Assembly: GCF_023206395.1 (NCBI RefSeq) | Contig: NZ_CP066149.1 | Location: 1-64,000 of the forward strand | Origin: Vibrio sp. ED004 | GTDB lineage: Bacteria > Pseudomonadota > Gammaproteobacteria > Enterobacterales > Vibrionaceae | Direction: 5' to 3' | Length of the DNA stretch: 64,000 nt | Shown here: positions 10,635 to 18,804 of the stretch, piece by piece | Layout of the letters: each line of letters opens with the position of its first letter | Numbering within the stretch: the first letter of the stretch is position 1 | Made by a program: the position numbers and the translations under genes | The notes under the pieces: model-generated | The model's input: the letters and a program-made list of their open reading frames with translations, nothing else | Database searches by the model: none | Told to the model about the DNA's origin: nothing

Positions 10635-12668
10635 GTGATTCACTCTGCTTTCGTTACCTTTCTTCTTCTCATTAGTTTTAATTCTTATAGCCAAGTATCG
10701 ACTTCAGATCGTGACCACAAGTCATCCATTTATTCTTCCAATTTAGACGCTAACACCACTCCCAACGCTGATTGGAATGCGCTTTACCTCTCGACTTTGA
10801 ACCACTCTCCTGAGCGTGCGTTAAACATGCTGCAAACACGTTATACGAGCTCAACGGTTTACGGAGATAAACTTTACCTATCGTCTCTTTTGTATCAATA
10901 CATGACTCATCGCGACCAACCATTCTATGGTATAGCTTCAAATGACAGCGAATATCAAGCAATTGAAGAAGCGTTTATTTCTGCTCTGATGAAAGACGGC
11001 AAAGGTCAATATGAAGAGGCACAACAAGGCTTTTTGACCCTGTTAGCGAAGATGCAATCGCGCAGCGATTTAACGGGAAGAGCGCTACTGAAATACCAAC
11101 TATGCCGATCCCTAAATGAACAAGCAAAATATCATCAAGCGAACTATTACTGCTCCGCTCTTCAATCCGATCTGCATAACATCGCTGACCCAGTATTACC
11201 AAAATTTGGGACTTATCGAGTCATCGCCAACAATCACCATTTCCGAAGTGACTATCAAGCAGCGCTAAGCACCTACCTCGCATTGATTAATGTATTCCCA
11301 CAAGGGCATGATATTTCAGGGATATACAATGATGTGGGTAATTTACTCAAAGAACTAAAGCAATACGATAAATCGGCGCAGTACTTAGAAGAAGCGCTGG
11401 TACTCAGGGCTGATGCTTCCGATTTAATGAAAGCTCAAGTGCATCATAGCTTAGCTGACCTGTATCTAAATCAAGGTCAAAGTAATCTAGCGATTACCCA
11501 TTTTAAGCAAGCTAAAGTGTTACTGAGTACATCATCTCATAGCTACGGCATCGCTCTAACCAACCTTGGTTTGGGTAAGGCTTACACACAAACCAATGAC
11601 TATGATCTAGCAAGAAACTATTTAGTCGACTCTCTTTCTGCTTCCAGCGAGCTCAACAACGACGTCATTCGAATCAACGCTTATTTGGCAATCAGCGATA
11701 TGTTCGAAGAGCAAAAACTAATGGAAGAAGCGCTCAATTATGCACAACAAGCGTTAGAGTTAGCTGAACAAGTTACTAGACATAAATACATCGCAGGGGC
11801 TCTTCTTCAGCTTTCTGATATTCATCAATCACTGGGCGATTACCAGCAAGCGTTTTACTTCTACCAACGCTACTCGTCCATACAGATGGAAGCACGAGAC
11901 ATTGATAACCGATTAGCCTTTGAAGCACTGGACCTCACGCACGCAAAATATGAGCAAGAGTTAGAAAGCTCCTTTCTGACACATCAGACGAAACTCGACC
12001 GCCTTCAAATTGAAAAGATGGAGCATCAAAGGTGGATGTACAACATCATTGTGATTCTGTTGTTATGTGCTGCGAGCTTTACGGTATTGGTGAACAGAAC
12101 AGTTCGTGCTAAAGCAGCCATTGACGCAATGACCAAAGCATATGGCCGCACCGAAATAATACGAAGAATTAAGCGAGTAAAACGCTGTCCAGGCAAGGAA
12201 AAGCAACACGTGCTTGTTTTGCTCGACCTAGATAAGTTTAAAAAGATAAATGACCAACATGGCCACCCTACTGGCGACAAAGCACTAGTTCATGTTAGTC
12301 AGCAAATAAGAAAGCACTTAATGAATGGTGAATTGTTTGGCCGTTTAGGCGGCGAAGAGTTTGTCATCATGCTGACCGATACAAAGCCTTCTGAAGTACG
12401 GGAGCGTGTTGAGGAGTTGCACTACGCCATATCAAGCACTGTCTTCTTATCAGAAAGCAAAAAGCCACTTAATGTGACCGCGAGCTTTGCTTACCTAGCA
12501 ACCTCAAACGCATTAAGTGACTTTGATGACTTGTACTCAGTTCTTGACCAAGCACTTTATCAAGCGAAGAGTAATGGCCGAAACTGCATCATCGATGCCT
12601 ATAACGACCCAATAGACTTACCTGATGTTATTTATTCTCAGCCTGTTTGCGAACCAACTCAGCCATGA
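10635..12668 (+). CDS. periplasmic-TPR sensor diguanylate cyclase (GGEEF)
   Basis: Makes cyclic di-GMP from two GTP. The GTG start gives a signal peptide ([20 protein letters not shown]). Residues about 30-430 form a predicted periplasmic helical tetratricopeptide array (for example [20 protein letters not shown] and [19 protein letters not shown]), then a coiled stretch, one membrane helix (about 466-486), and a cytoplasmic GGDEF domain. The active-site signature is intact as GGEEF (about 572-576), and the [18 protein letters not shown] motif is present. The position of the usual inhibitory RxxD site reads MNGE, so product feedback at that site is probably absent. The 3' end overlaps the convergent queC by 41 bp. 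The periplasmic input is unknown. Its nearness to the adhesin locus makes a biofilm role plausible but unproven. Confidence 0.92.
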   Translation: MIHSAFVTFLLLISFNSYSQVSTSDRDHKSSIYSSNLDANTTPNADWNALYLSTLNHSPERALNMLQTRYTSSTVYGDKLYLSSLLYQYMTHRDQPFYGIASNDSEYQAIEEAFISALMKDGKGQYEEAQQGFLTLLAKMQSRSDLTGRALLKYQLCRSLNEQAKYHQANYYCSALQSDLHNIADPVLPKFGTYRVIANNHHFRSDYQAALSTYLALINVFPQGHDISGIYNDVGNLLKELKQYDKSAQYLEEALVLRADASDLMKAQVHHSLADLYLNQGQSNLAITHFKQAKVLLSTSSHSYGIALTNLGLGKAYTQTNDYDLARNYLVDSLSASSELNNDVIRINAYLAISDMFEEQKLMEEALNYAQQALELAEQVTRHKYIAGALLQLSDIHQSLGDYQQAFYFYQRYSSIQMEARDIDNRLAFEALDLTHAKYEQELESSFLTHQTKLDRLQIEKMEHQRWMYNIIVILLLCAASFTVLVNRTVRAKAAIDAMTKAYGRTEIIRRIKRVKRCPGKEKQHVLVLLDLDKFKKINDQHGHPTGDKALVHVSQQIRKHLMNGELFGRLGGEEFVIMLTDTKPSEVRERVEELHYAISSTVFLSESKKPLNVTASFAYLATSNALSDFDDLYSVLDQALYQAKSNGRNCIIDAYNDPIDLPDVIYSQPVCEPTQP

Positions 12669-13323
12669 TGCTTTCACGGTCACCGAGGTAATCATTAAGG
12701 CCTACTTTACGTAATTCACACGCAGGGCAATCGCCACAACCACTGCCGATAATGCCGTTGTAGCAAGTCAGGGTTTTGTTGCGAACAAGCTCAAGTGCTG
12801 AGTATTGGTCGGCCAACGCCCATGTCTCAGCCTTGTTCAGCCACATCAGTGGTGTTTTGATATCAAGCTGCTTGTCCATGCCTTGCACTAACGCAGAGTT
12901 CATCGCTTTTACGAAATCATTACGGCAATCTGGGTAGCCAGAGAAGTCAGTCTCACACACACCGGTAATCACAGTTTCAGCGCCGATCTGGTACGCATAA
13001 ATACCTGCCAGCGTTAAGAAAAGAATATTACGACCAGGAACGAATGAGTTCGGTAAACCATTCTCTTGAAGCTCGTGTGAGACAGGAATATCGTCACGTG
13101 TTAGAGAGCTGATCGCTAGCTCATTCAACAGAGTCACATCCATCACTTTATGTGCTTTCACACCCAGTTCTTTTGACAATGACTCAGCCACTTCAATCTC
13201 TAACCTATGGCGCTGACCATAATCAAATGTAATCGCATGAACCTCGTCATACTCTTTTAATGCTTGAACAAGACATGTTGTTGAGTCTTGACCACCACTG
13301 AATACTACCACTGCTTTTTTCAT
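12628..13323 (-). CDS. queC: 7-cyano-7-deazaguanine (preQ0) synthase
   Basis: Converts 7-carboxy-7-deazaguanine plus ammonia and ATP to preQ0 in queuosine biosynthesis. The N terminus has the PP-loop SGGQDSTTC. The C terminus has the zinc-binding cysteines of [18 protein letters not shown]. Length (231 residues) is normal. I start at the second ATG (13323), which aligns with the usual [10 protein letters not shown] start and has AGGA 6 nt upstream; an ATG six bases earlier is also possible. It follows queE by about 60 bp on the same strand, so the two probably form an operon. It converges with and overlaps the diguanylate cyclase gene. Confidence 0.96.
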   Translation of the reverse strand: MKKAVVVFSGGQDSTTCLVQALKEYDEVHAITFDYGQRHRLEIEVAESLSKELGVKAHKVMDVTLLNELAISSLTRDDIPVSHELQENGLPNSFVPGRNILFLTLAGIYAYQIGAETVITGVCETDFSGYPDCRNDFVKAMNSALVQGMDKQLDIKTPLMWLNKAETWALADQYSALELVRNKTLTCYNGIIGSGCGDCPACELRKVGLNDYLGDRESIMAELVRKQAENK

Positions 13324-13385
13324 TTTCATTCCTACCTAAAACTGACGAGCTATCTACAATCTAACCGACTATGCGATCTAACCTA

Positions 13386-14054
13386 CTACGCGATGCTCAA
13401 ATACTTGTGAGTTTGGATTGATAAACGCCAATTGCGCTCAATGCAGGTATCAATACAAAGCTGTGTCGCGCGATCTTTTTGGCTAATCGGTTGCAATGCG
13501 ATCACAGTGTCGCTCGAAACAGCCGCTCGCTCTAGTAAACCATCTAGCTGTTCGATGTCTTTTCCGGTTCCTACTGGATGTTTAATCTCGTTAGCGCGTC
13601 GTAAGGCACTGTCTAAGATTTCCAGTTTCGCTTTCATTGCTACTTTTGGTGACACCGTAACCCACGTATTGCTTGTTGCTTTAACTTCTGATGTACCGCT
13701 AGTCTCAATCTGACAACGACAACCGTGTTGCTCAAACGCTTCAGTAAGAGGGACAAGATCATAAATGCACGGCTCACCACCAGTAATTACAATGTGCTTA
13801 GCCGTGTAACCTTGCTTGATGTATTCATTGACGATTCCTTGGGCATCAATGGCTGACCAAGTGGGTGAATCCTCTGTCTTAACCATGATATCGCCAAGGC
13901 TAGTTTCATCTTCTGGCAATGCATCCCAAGTCTGTTTGGTGTCGCACCAAGAACAGCCAACTGGACAAATTTGCAGACGAACAAAAACAGCAGGAACGCC
14001 AGTAAACACGCCCTCGCCTTGGATGGTTTCAAACATTTCATTAATCTTGTACAA
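13386..14054 (-). CDS. queE: 7-carboxy-7-deazaguanine synthase (radical SAM)
   Basis: Radical SAM enzyme that rearranges 6-carboxytetrahydropterin to 7-carboxy-7-deazaguanine for queuosine. The CPVGCSWCDTK segment (near residues 30-40) carries the CX3CX2C iron-sulfur motif, and VITGGEP follows in the SAM-binding region. The start is TTG (MYKINEMFETIQGEG), matching the family's usual N terminus, with GAGG five bases upstream. At 222 residues it is full length. First gene of queE-queC. I looked for a preQ1 riboswitch in the upstream 185 bp and could not make one out. Confidence 0.95.
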   Translation of the reverse strand: MYKINEMFETIQGEGVFTGVPAVFVRLQICPVGCSWCDTKQTWDALPEDETSLGDIMVKTEDSPTWSAIDAQGIVNEYIKQGYTAKHIVITGGEPCIYDLVPLTEAFEQHGCRCQIETSGTSEVKATSNTWVTVSPKVAMKAKLEILDSALRRANEIKHPVGTGKDIEQLDGLLERAAVSSDTVIALQPISQKDRATQLCIDTCIERNWRLSIQTHKYLSIA

Positions 14055-14239
14055 CTTTCCCTCAGCTCAATCATTTGATGAAATTAATCAACCGCAGACC
14101 TTAAAGCACTTACCTCTTTTGGTCAAACAAATGAGTACTGATAAATCAGTTGATCAAAGCCCTAGCCTGAAGTTTCAAGTTCCCTTATCCTTTCGCCCAT
14201 TAGATTTCGTTAGCTTTTAATTTTTTAGTAAGGAACAAC

Positions 14240-15049
14240 ATGTACAAACTGATTGCTCTTGATATGGATGGCACACTGCTTAACAGTGAAAAAGTGATTT
14301 CTCAAGAGAACAAAGACGCGATTGCTAAAGCTCGTGCTGCAGGTGTGAAAGTGGTTCTGGCTTCTGGTCGCCCTTTAGAAGGCATGCAGAGTAAGCTAGA
14401 TGAGCTATCAATCAACGGTGAAGATGATTTTGTGCTCTTCTACAACGGCTCTATGGTTCAGAATGTATCGACAAAAGAGATCATTCACAGCGAAATCAGC
14501 AATGGTAAAGCCGCGAAAGAAATCGCAGCACTTGCTAAACAACTTGGTGGTTACGTTCATGCATTCAGCAAGGTTCATGGTTTGATTACGCCAGAGAACA
14601 ACGAATACACTGGCATTGAAGCGCGCATTAATGGTTTAGAAATTACCGAGTTCGACTTTTCTCAACTAGAAGACGACCACGAAATCATCAAGACCATGAT
14701 TGTTGCTGAGCCAAGCAAGTTGACCGAAATCATCAGCAAGTTGCCACAAGAACTTAAAACTCAGTTTACCATCGTGCAAAGTGCGCCCTTCTTCTTAGAG
14801 TTCTTAAACCCAAATTCAAACAAAGGCGTGGGTATTGAAGCGATTGCTAAGCACTTGGGTATTAAAGCCGAAGAAGTGATCTGTATGGGAGACGCTGAGA
14901 ACGACCACCATATGCTTGAATACGCGGGCCTTGGTATTGCAATGGATAACGCAATGGAAGAAACCAAGAAGCTAGCTGACTACATTACAGCAAGCAATGA
15001 TGACCAAGGTGTAGCTGTTGCGATTGAAAAGTTTATCTTCAACTCATAA
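14240..15049 (+). CDS. yidA: Cof-type HAD-IIB sugar-phosphatase
   Basis: 269-residue haloacid dehalogenase-superfamily phosphatase. Motif I is DMDGTLLNS near the N terminus, followed by LASGRPLEGM (motif II region), NKGVGIEAIAKHLGI (Lys motif III) and GDAENDHHMLEYAGLGIAMDNA (motif IV). Length and order closely match E. coli YidA, which dephosphorylates sugar phosphates. AAGGA lies ahead of the ATG. Monocistronic, with a strong terminator just downstream. The physiological substrate cannot be read from sequence. Confidence 0.9.
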   Translation: MYKLIALDMDGTLLNSEKVISQENKDAIAKARAAGVKVVLASGRPLEGMQSKLDELSINGEDDFVLFYNGSMVQNVSTKEIIHSEISNGKAAKEIAALAKQLGGYVHAFSKVHGLITPENNEYTGIEARINGLEITEFDFSQLEDDHEIIKTMIVAEPSKLTEIISKLPQELKTQFTIVQSAPFFLEFLNPNSNKGVGIEAIAKHLGIKAEEVICMGDAENDHHMLEYAGLGIAMDNAMEETKKLADYITASNDDQGVAVAIEKFIFNS

Positions 15050-15077
15050 GCATTTTCGATAGTGTATCGTTGAAGCA

Positions 15078-15108
15078 AAGAAGGCTGTGCAGTGCACAGC
15101 CTTCTTTT
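15078..15108. terminator. strong bidirectional terminator between yidA and the NUDIX gene
   Basis: A GAAGGCTGTGC / GCACAGCCTTC stem with a 3-nt loop is flanked by AA and TTTT, so it can end both convergent transcripts. Confidence 0.9.
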
Positions 15109-15128
15109 ATTTAACACGAGTGGTTTAA

Positions 15129-16541
15129 CTATTTCCTAGCCCAAGGCAGACGGAATGCGACAACACCAAATAGAATCAAGATTGGGAAACGTAGCGTTTC
15201 AACAATAAATGAAGCGATGCCACTAAAAGAGACAAAGCTCCCAGCCCAACTGATCAACAGGTTACCAGCAAGTAACATCGCAATAACCCCAACCACGACC
15301 TTAAATGAGAACTGACCGGCCAAAGGCTTTGAATCCGTTAACGTCACTAAACAAGCAATCGTCATCAAAATAGCCACCCAGAATGAGAAGGTTGGCAATG
15401 GCCAGATAACGGTTAGAACAATTGATAGCAGGCACAGCCCCCACCAAACACCTTTAGAGCTCAATAACACACTGATATCAACATCAGGCTTAGTGTCTAA
15501 CCTCACGATATGCCACGTTGTTAGCGCACCTAATATACCTCCCATCAAGACATCGCTAAAGAAAGCACTACCTGAGTAAGACTTAAACAACATAATCCAA
15601 AGCAGGCCTGCGAGCACAATCAACAACGATTTTTGTTCAAATAGGCGTTTAAGCTTCCAAAGCACCAACAAAGTTAAACTAACCCATAGAGCCGCTAGTT
15701 GACTTGGAAAACTATAGCCACTGCTCATCACTAATTTCAGTGTTGGAAGATAAGCGTGCGGGCGTGGAAAGCCAAAGCCTTGGTGAGCAATTAGCGTAAG
15801 CAGCGTTACTGATATCAACGTAAAACCAAACTTCAACGCAAAGTTACGGCCAAAATGCCAAGCAATTAACGGCAATATGATGATGAAAAACCAAGGCTTT
15901 GCGAGCAAGTCAGTCAAAAGTACCGTATTAGAAAACACACTCGGTAAATTATCGAACGTGTTTTGAAGTGAAACAATCCAGCTCAATTCAACTTGATGAA
16001 CTTTCGGCGCAGCGCCCACCAGCTCAGTCACATAAGTCACTGGCTGATCCGTCGCGGAAAGAAACAGTTCGTTAATCTCAGACCATTGTTCTGGGTAACG
16101 GTATTGGTTTGCTTCCAACTCAGTAGGAGGAAGTAACATCGCTCTGCTGACCTCGACTCCATAGTGAGGAGCAAACCAGATAGGAAGTTCAAAACCACCT
16201 AGCTCATTTCGAGCTTGATAACTGATTACTTCAGAATCAGAGACACAATCAAACACAACGGCGCTGTCGGTGTAACCTAACACATCACCAACTGTGACAG
16301 ACAAACCGGCCTCTTCCCAAGTTTCACGTTGCGCTGCAATGGCTGGCGGCTCACCAGAAACAACTGTGCCACCCGGCAGAGATAATTGACCTGTGATCAG
16401 TTCATCAACCAACACAATTTGGTTATCTGCACGCACTACACATAAGGCGCCCGCAATATGATCAGGCAAGGTGTTGCTCGCCCAAGCGGAAGTAGTGCTC
16501 AAAAGAGAAATAATAAGAACTAATAAATATCGAATAACCAA
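15129..16541 (-). CDS. NUDIX hydrolase fused to a PAP2-like membrane domain
   Basis: 470-residue two-domain protein. After a signal-like hydrophobic segment (1-22) comes a NUDIX domain. Its box is complete at about residues 58-80 (GTVVSGE, seven residues, RETWEEAGL), so it should hydrolyse a nucleoside-diphosphate-type substrate, probably in the periplasm. The C-terminal half has several membrane helices and a PAP2-like pattern (PRPHAYLP, GYSFPSQLA, SDVLMGG). The PSGH histidine is Gln, and Phe stands where the catalytic His of the last motif is expected, so the phosphatase half looks inactive. The start is TTG with AGG eight bases upstream. A MITE-like element lies 55 bp upstream. The substrate is unknown. 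Confidence 0.85.
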   Translation of the reverse strand: MVIRYLLVLIISLLSTTSAWASNTLPDHIAGALCVVRADNQIVLVDELITGQLSLPGGTVVSGEPPAIAAQRETWEEAGLSVTVGDVLGYTDSAVVFDCVSDSEVISYQARNELGGFELPIWFAPHYGVEVSRAMLLPPTELEANQYRYPEQWSEINELFLSATDQPVTYVTELVGAAPKVHQVELSWIVSLQNTFDNLPSVFSNTVLLTDLLAKPWFFIIILPLIAWHFGRNFALKFGFTLISVTLLTLIAHQGFGFPRPHAYLPTLKLVMSSGYSFPSQLAALWVSLTLLVLWKLKRLFEQKSLLIVLAGLLWIMLFKSYSGSAFFSDVLMGGILGALTTWHIVRLDTKPDVDISVLLSSKGVWWGLCLLSIVLTVIWPLPTFSFWVAILMTIACLVTLTDSKPLAGQFSFKVVVGVIAMLLAGNLLISWAGSFVSFSGIASFIVETLRFPILILFGVVAFRLPWARK

Positions 16542-16596
16542 CGAATTTACCTAAAAATAATAGAAAAAAATAAAGACTGCTAATACATCGAGCCTA

Positions 16597-16860
16597 GGGT
16601 CTGCTGATCTTTTGTGGTGAGATTTTGTTCGAGATAAAATCGTTTTAGGCGCGGCGAAGAGTATGTAGCCTAGTCATTCTAAGCAAATAGTCTTCAACAA
16701 AGAATAAAACGGTTTTAGCCGAACCCTTCGGGCAGCATTTGTGGTTCATTTCTAATGCATTATCGGTTTTCATCTAGCCTAGCTATGATGCCAAAGCCTC
16801 TGCCTTGTATGAATACTCCACAAAGTGCTGCAAAAATCAGCGCGGAAGGTCAACAGACCC
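16597..16860. mobile_element. 264-bp MITE-like element with terminal inverted repeats and TA duplication
   Basis: The left end GGGTCTGCTGATCTT and the right end AAGGTCAACAGACCC are imperfect inverted repeats (two mismatches in 15). TA flanks both sides (16595-16596 and 16861-16862), suggesting a TA target duplication. There is no transposase ORF inside, so movement would need an enzyme supplied in trans. It sits upstream of the NUDIX gene and downstream of the GNAT gene. Confidence 0.75.
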
Positions 16861-16891
16861 TATTGTAATTAAATCCACACAAAACCGCTGT

Positions 16892-17371
16892 CTATGTTTT
16901 ATTCAAAGCCTTCCTCATCCATTGAATGTGAGGTGTGAACCCCATTTTTTGATAGAAGTCCTTGGCAGGTGAATTAAAGTCCCAAACCTCAACAAAAACC
17001 TGAGTCACTCCGTAGTCTTCAAAAGTAGACTCGACACGATTAAACAGCATCTGGGCAACTTCTGCTTTTCGATATTCAGGCAAAACAAAAAGTTCATCGA
17101 CACTGCCCATTTGAACCGGTTTGCTCACGGTAGAAATTAGCTCACAAAAATGTCCCGAAATGAAACCAACAATCAGTTCACCTCTTAACGCCACATACAC
17201 CAAGCATTCAGGGTCATCCAAGTATCTTGCTATACTCTTCTCCTGCTCTATCTCTTCTGCTGTTTTAAAGTGCTCGGGACAGGCAATGTGATGATGGTGG
17301 TGAAGATCGAACATTAACTCGTTAAGTTGCTCGAGATCGGTATGCTTTGCAGCCCTTAAAGTGACGTTCAT
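16892..17371 (-). CDS. GNAT-family N-acetyltransferase
   Basis: About 159 residues from the ATG at 17371 (MNVTLRAAKHTDLEQLNELM). A TTG 24 bases earlier is possible but less typical. It shows the GNAT fold order: an N-terminal helix, the YVALRGELIVGFISGHF strand pair, VDELFVLPEYRKAEVAQMLF (acetyl-CoA pyrophosphate loop, with RKAEVA instead of the usual RGxGxG/A), and a closing VWDFNSPAKDFYQKMGF motif. A run of five histidines near residue 25 is unusual. The substrate is unknown. It is followed by the MITE on its 3' side. Confidence 0.82.
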   Translation of the reverse strand: MNVTLRAAKHTDLEQLNELMFDLHHHHHIACPEHFKTAEEIEQEKSIARYLDDPECLVYVALRGELIVGFISGHFCELISTVSKPVQMGSVDELFVLPEYRKAEVAQMLFNRVESTFEDYGVTQVFVEVWDFNSPAKDFYQKMGFTPHIQWMRKALNKT

Positions 17372-17484
17372 GACAAGTACGTTTCTAAAACCCAATTAAT
17401 ATCTAAACAGAGTCTAGTTTACTTGCAGTGAGTATCTATACAAGCTATTGAATTAATTCGTTGTTTGAACTGGGGGTTTTAAAT

Positions 17485-17515
17485 ACAAAAATGGCCACAT
17501 AAAGTGACCATTTTT
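17485..17515. terminator. bidirectional hairpin terminator
   Basis: AAAAATGG pairs with CCATTTTT, with an inner CAC/GTG pairing and one mismatch. It lies downstream of the glycine-zipper lipoprotein gene on the minus strand. Confidence 0.65.
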
Positions 17516-17557
17516 GATTTGGATTAAATTGATTAAGCGTGAATCAGAAAGCTGACG

Positions 17558-17959
17558 TTATGCACCGTTGTCGTCTTTCTCTTCTTTGAGATCAGCAAGC
17601 TGCTGCTCCAGTTCAATAAGCTTAATTTCTGCTTCGACTTCTGCAACTCGCTTTTCAGCGTCAGTACGATTGTCTTGTGCTAGACCGTCTGCCGTCACTT
17701 GAGTTCGTTGAGCATTTCGCGCGTCGTCTGTATCTTTCATCGAACCCGCAACACCACCAGTCACACCACCTAACGCTGCGCCTTTCACGGCTAGGCTCGC
17801 GTCTCCAGTCAAAGCGCCAGCTGTCGCACCTAGTAAAGCACCACCAACTGCGCCACGGTTACGTGCTGCGTTTTCATTTTCGTTATCCATTGCTGGTGAT
17901 GCACAACCAGAAAGAGTCACAATCAGTGTCGCTAAAAGGAAAGGTTTAGTGAATTTCAT
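17558..17959 (-). CDS. glycine-zipper (YMGG-like) lipoprotein
   Basis: 133-residue predicted lipoprotein. The signal peptide ends in the lipobox LSGC (Cys19). Residues about 35-75 form a Gly/Ala-rich zipper (GAVGGALLGATAGALTGDAS, then LGGVTGGVAGS), a pattern that often inserts in or lies along the outer membrane. The C-terminal third is a charged, probably coiled-coil helix (EVEAEIKLIELEQQLADLKE). Function unknown; related zipper lipoproteins are envelope-stress or porin-like accessories. Monocistronic, with a terminator 43 bp downstream. Confidence 0.85.
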   Translation of the reverse strand: MKFTKPFLLATLIVTLSGCASPAMDNENENAARNRGAVGGALLGATAGALTGDASLAVKGAALGGVTGGVAGSMKDTDDARNAQRTQVTADGLAQDNRTDAEKRVAEVEAEIKLIELEQQLADLKEEKDDNGA

Positions 17960-18126
17960 AGGAGTCTCGCTTAGTTCTTCGTTTGGAATGAAGCCATCTT
18001 AAATAGAAGCGCTATCGAGATAAATAAAGCCAAGTTTAGACGATACATAATGTTCAGCTATGTATCATTCAACCAACACATAGTTGAAGCGTGACATATG
18101 CCTTTGATACGAGTTGCTCCACCCAA

Positions 18127-18160
18127 AACAAAAAAGCGACCATTAAGGCCGCCTTGATAG
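18127..18160 (-). terminator. bulged hairpin terminator after the 148-residue secreted protein
   Basis: On the minus strand, AAGGCGGCC pairs with GGTCGCTT, with one bulge and a G-U pair, followed by a T run. Confidence 0.6.
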
Positions 18161-18195
18161 TTCTTATTTATAACATTCAGGTTCAGATTTGGCTT

Positions 18196-18642
18196 TTAAC
18201 CTTGCGACCAAAAGTTCTGCATATCCGCGACGCTAACAGGCGGCCTTGCACCACAATCTCGATAATGATGTTTATCGCCTATCCCAAGTATCTTGCCATT
18301 TTCCTCATCAATCATGGCGGCAACTTGAACACCGTCTCCTACATGTCGAGTCAGCACGACGGTTTCACCTGCTCTTTGTGATTTCACTGCGCCTAAAATT
18401 TGATACTCAAAGCGGCCTTTCCTTGAATTCACAATCATCTTGGAGTTAATTGGGTCTGCCTCATAGCCAACACCAATATCAAACACGGCTTGATACAAGT
18501 CGACACCCGTCTTGGAGGCACATTTAAATATCTTAGGGTGGCTTAAAGGCTCCAGCAGCGCTCGACTCGCTTCATCCTTTGAAATACCGGCGCTGGCGAC
18601 ACCACTAACAAGTAAAGTAATCAACAAAAAGTAAGCTCGCAT
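18196..18642 (-). CDS. secreted protein of unknown function
   Basis: 148 residues with a clear signal peptide (MRAYFLLITLLVSGVASAG). The mature part is small and mixed alpha/beta. Two cysteines (in FKCASKTG and RDCGARPP) could pair in the periplasm. I do not recognise a family. The ATG at 18642 is supported by a GAGG Shine-Dalgarno, but that sequence lies inside a perfect 10-bp hairpin immediately upstream, so expression is probably conditional. It is flanked by its own terminator and no operon partner is evident. Confidence 0.7.
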   Translation of the reverse strand: MRAYFLLITLLVSGVASAGISKDEASRALLEPLSHPKIFKCASKTGVDLYQAVFDIGVGYEADPINSKMIVNSRKGRFEYQILGAVKSQRAGETVVLTRHVGDGVQVAAMIDEENGKILGIGDKHHYRDCGARPPVSVADMQNFWSQG

Positions 18643-18678
18643 AAAAAGACCTCATTATTTGTATTTCATAATGAGGTC
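18643..18678 (-). promoter_or_regulatory. hairpin that hides the Shine-Dalgarno of the 18196-18642 gene
   Basis: In the mRNA, GACCUCAUUA (18678-18669) pairs perfectly with UAAUGAGGUC (18657-18648) around an 11-nt loop. The 3' arm contains the GAGG ribosome-binding site. UUUUU (18647-18643) follows and then AUG (18642). The structure could act as an RBS lock, a thermosensor or an intrinsic terminator. Confidence 0.75.
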
Positions 18679-18804
18679 ATAGTAAATGCGATGCGTTGGG
18701 AGATGAATAAAGCAGAGTTTAGATGAAGCATCACGCCTAGTTATACTTCATCAAACTAAGTGCTATTTAAAGAGCCAAGCCACAACTCAGATTCAACCTA
18801 GCCT

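Noticed and set aside
14055..14239. preQ1 riboswitch upstream of queE
   Set aside because: I could not align the preQ1-I or preQ1-II core to the sequence.
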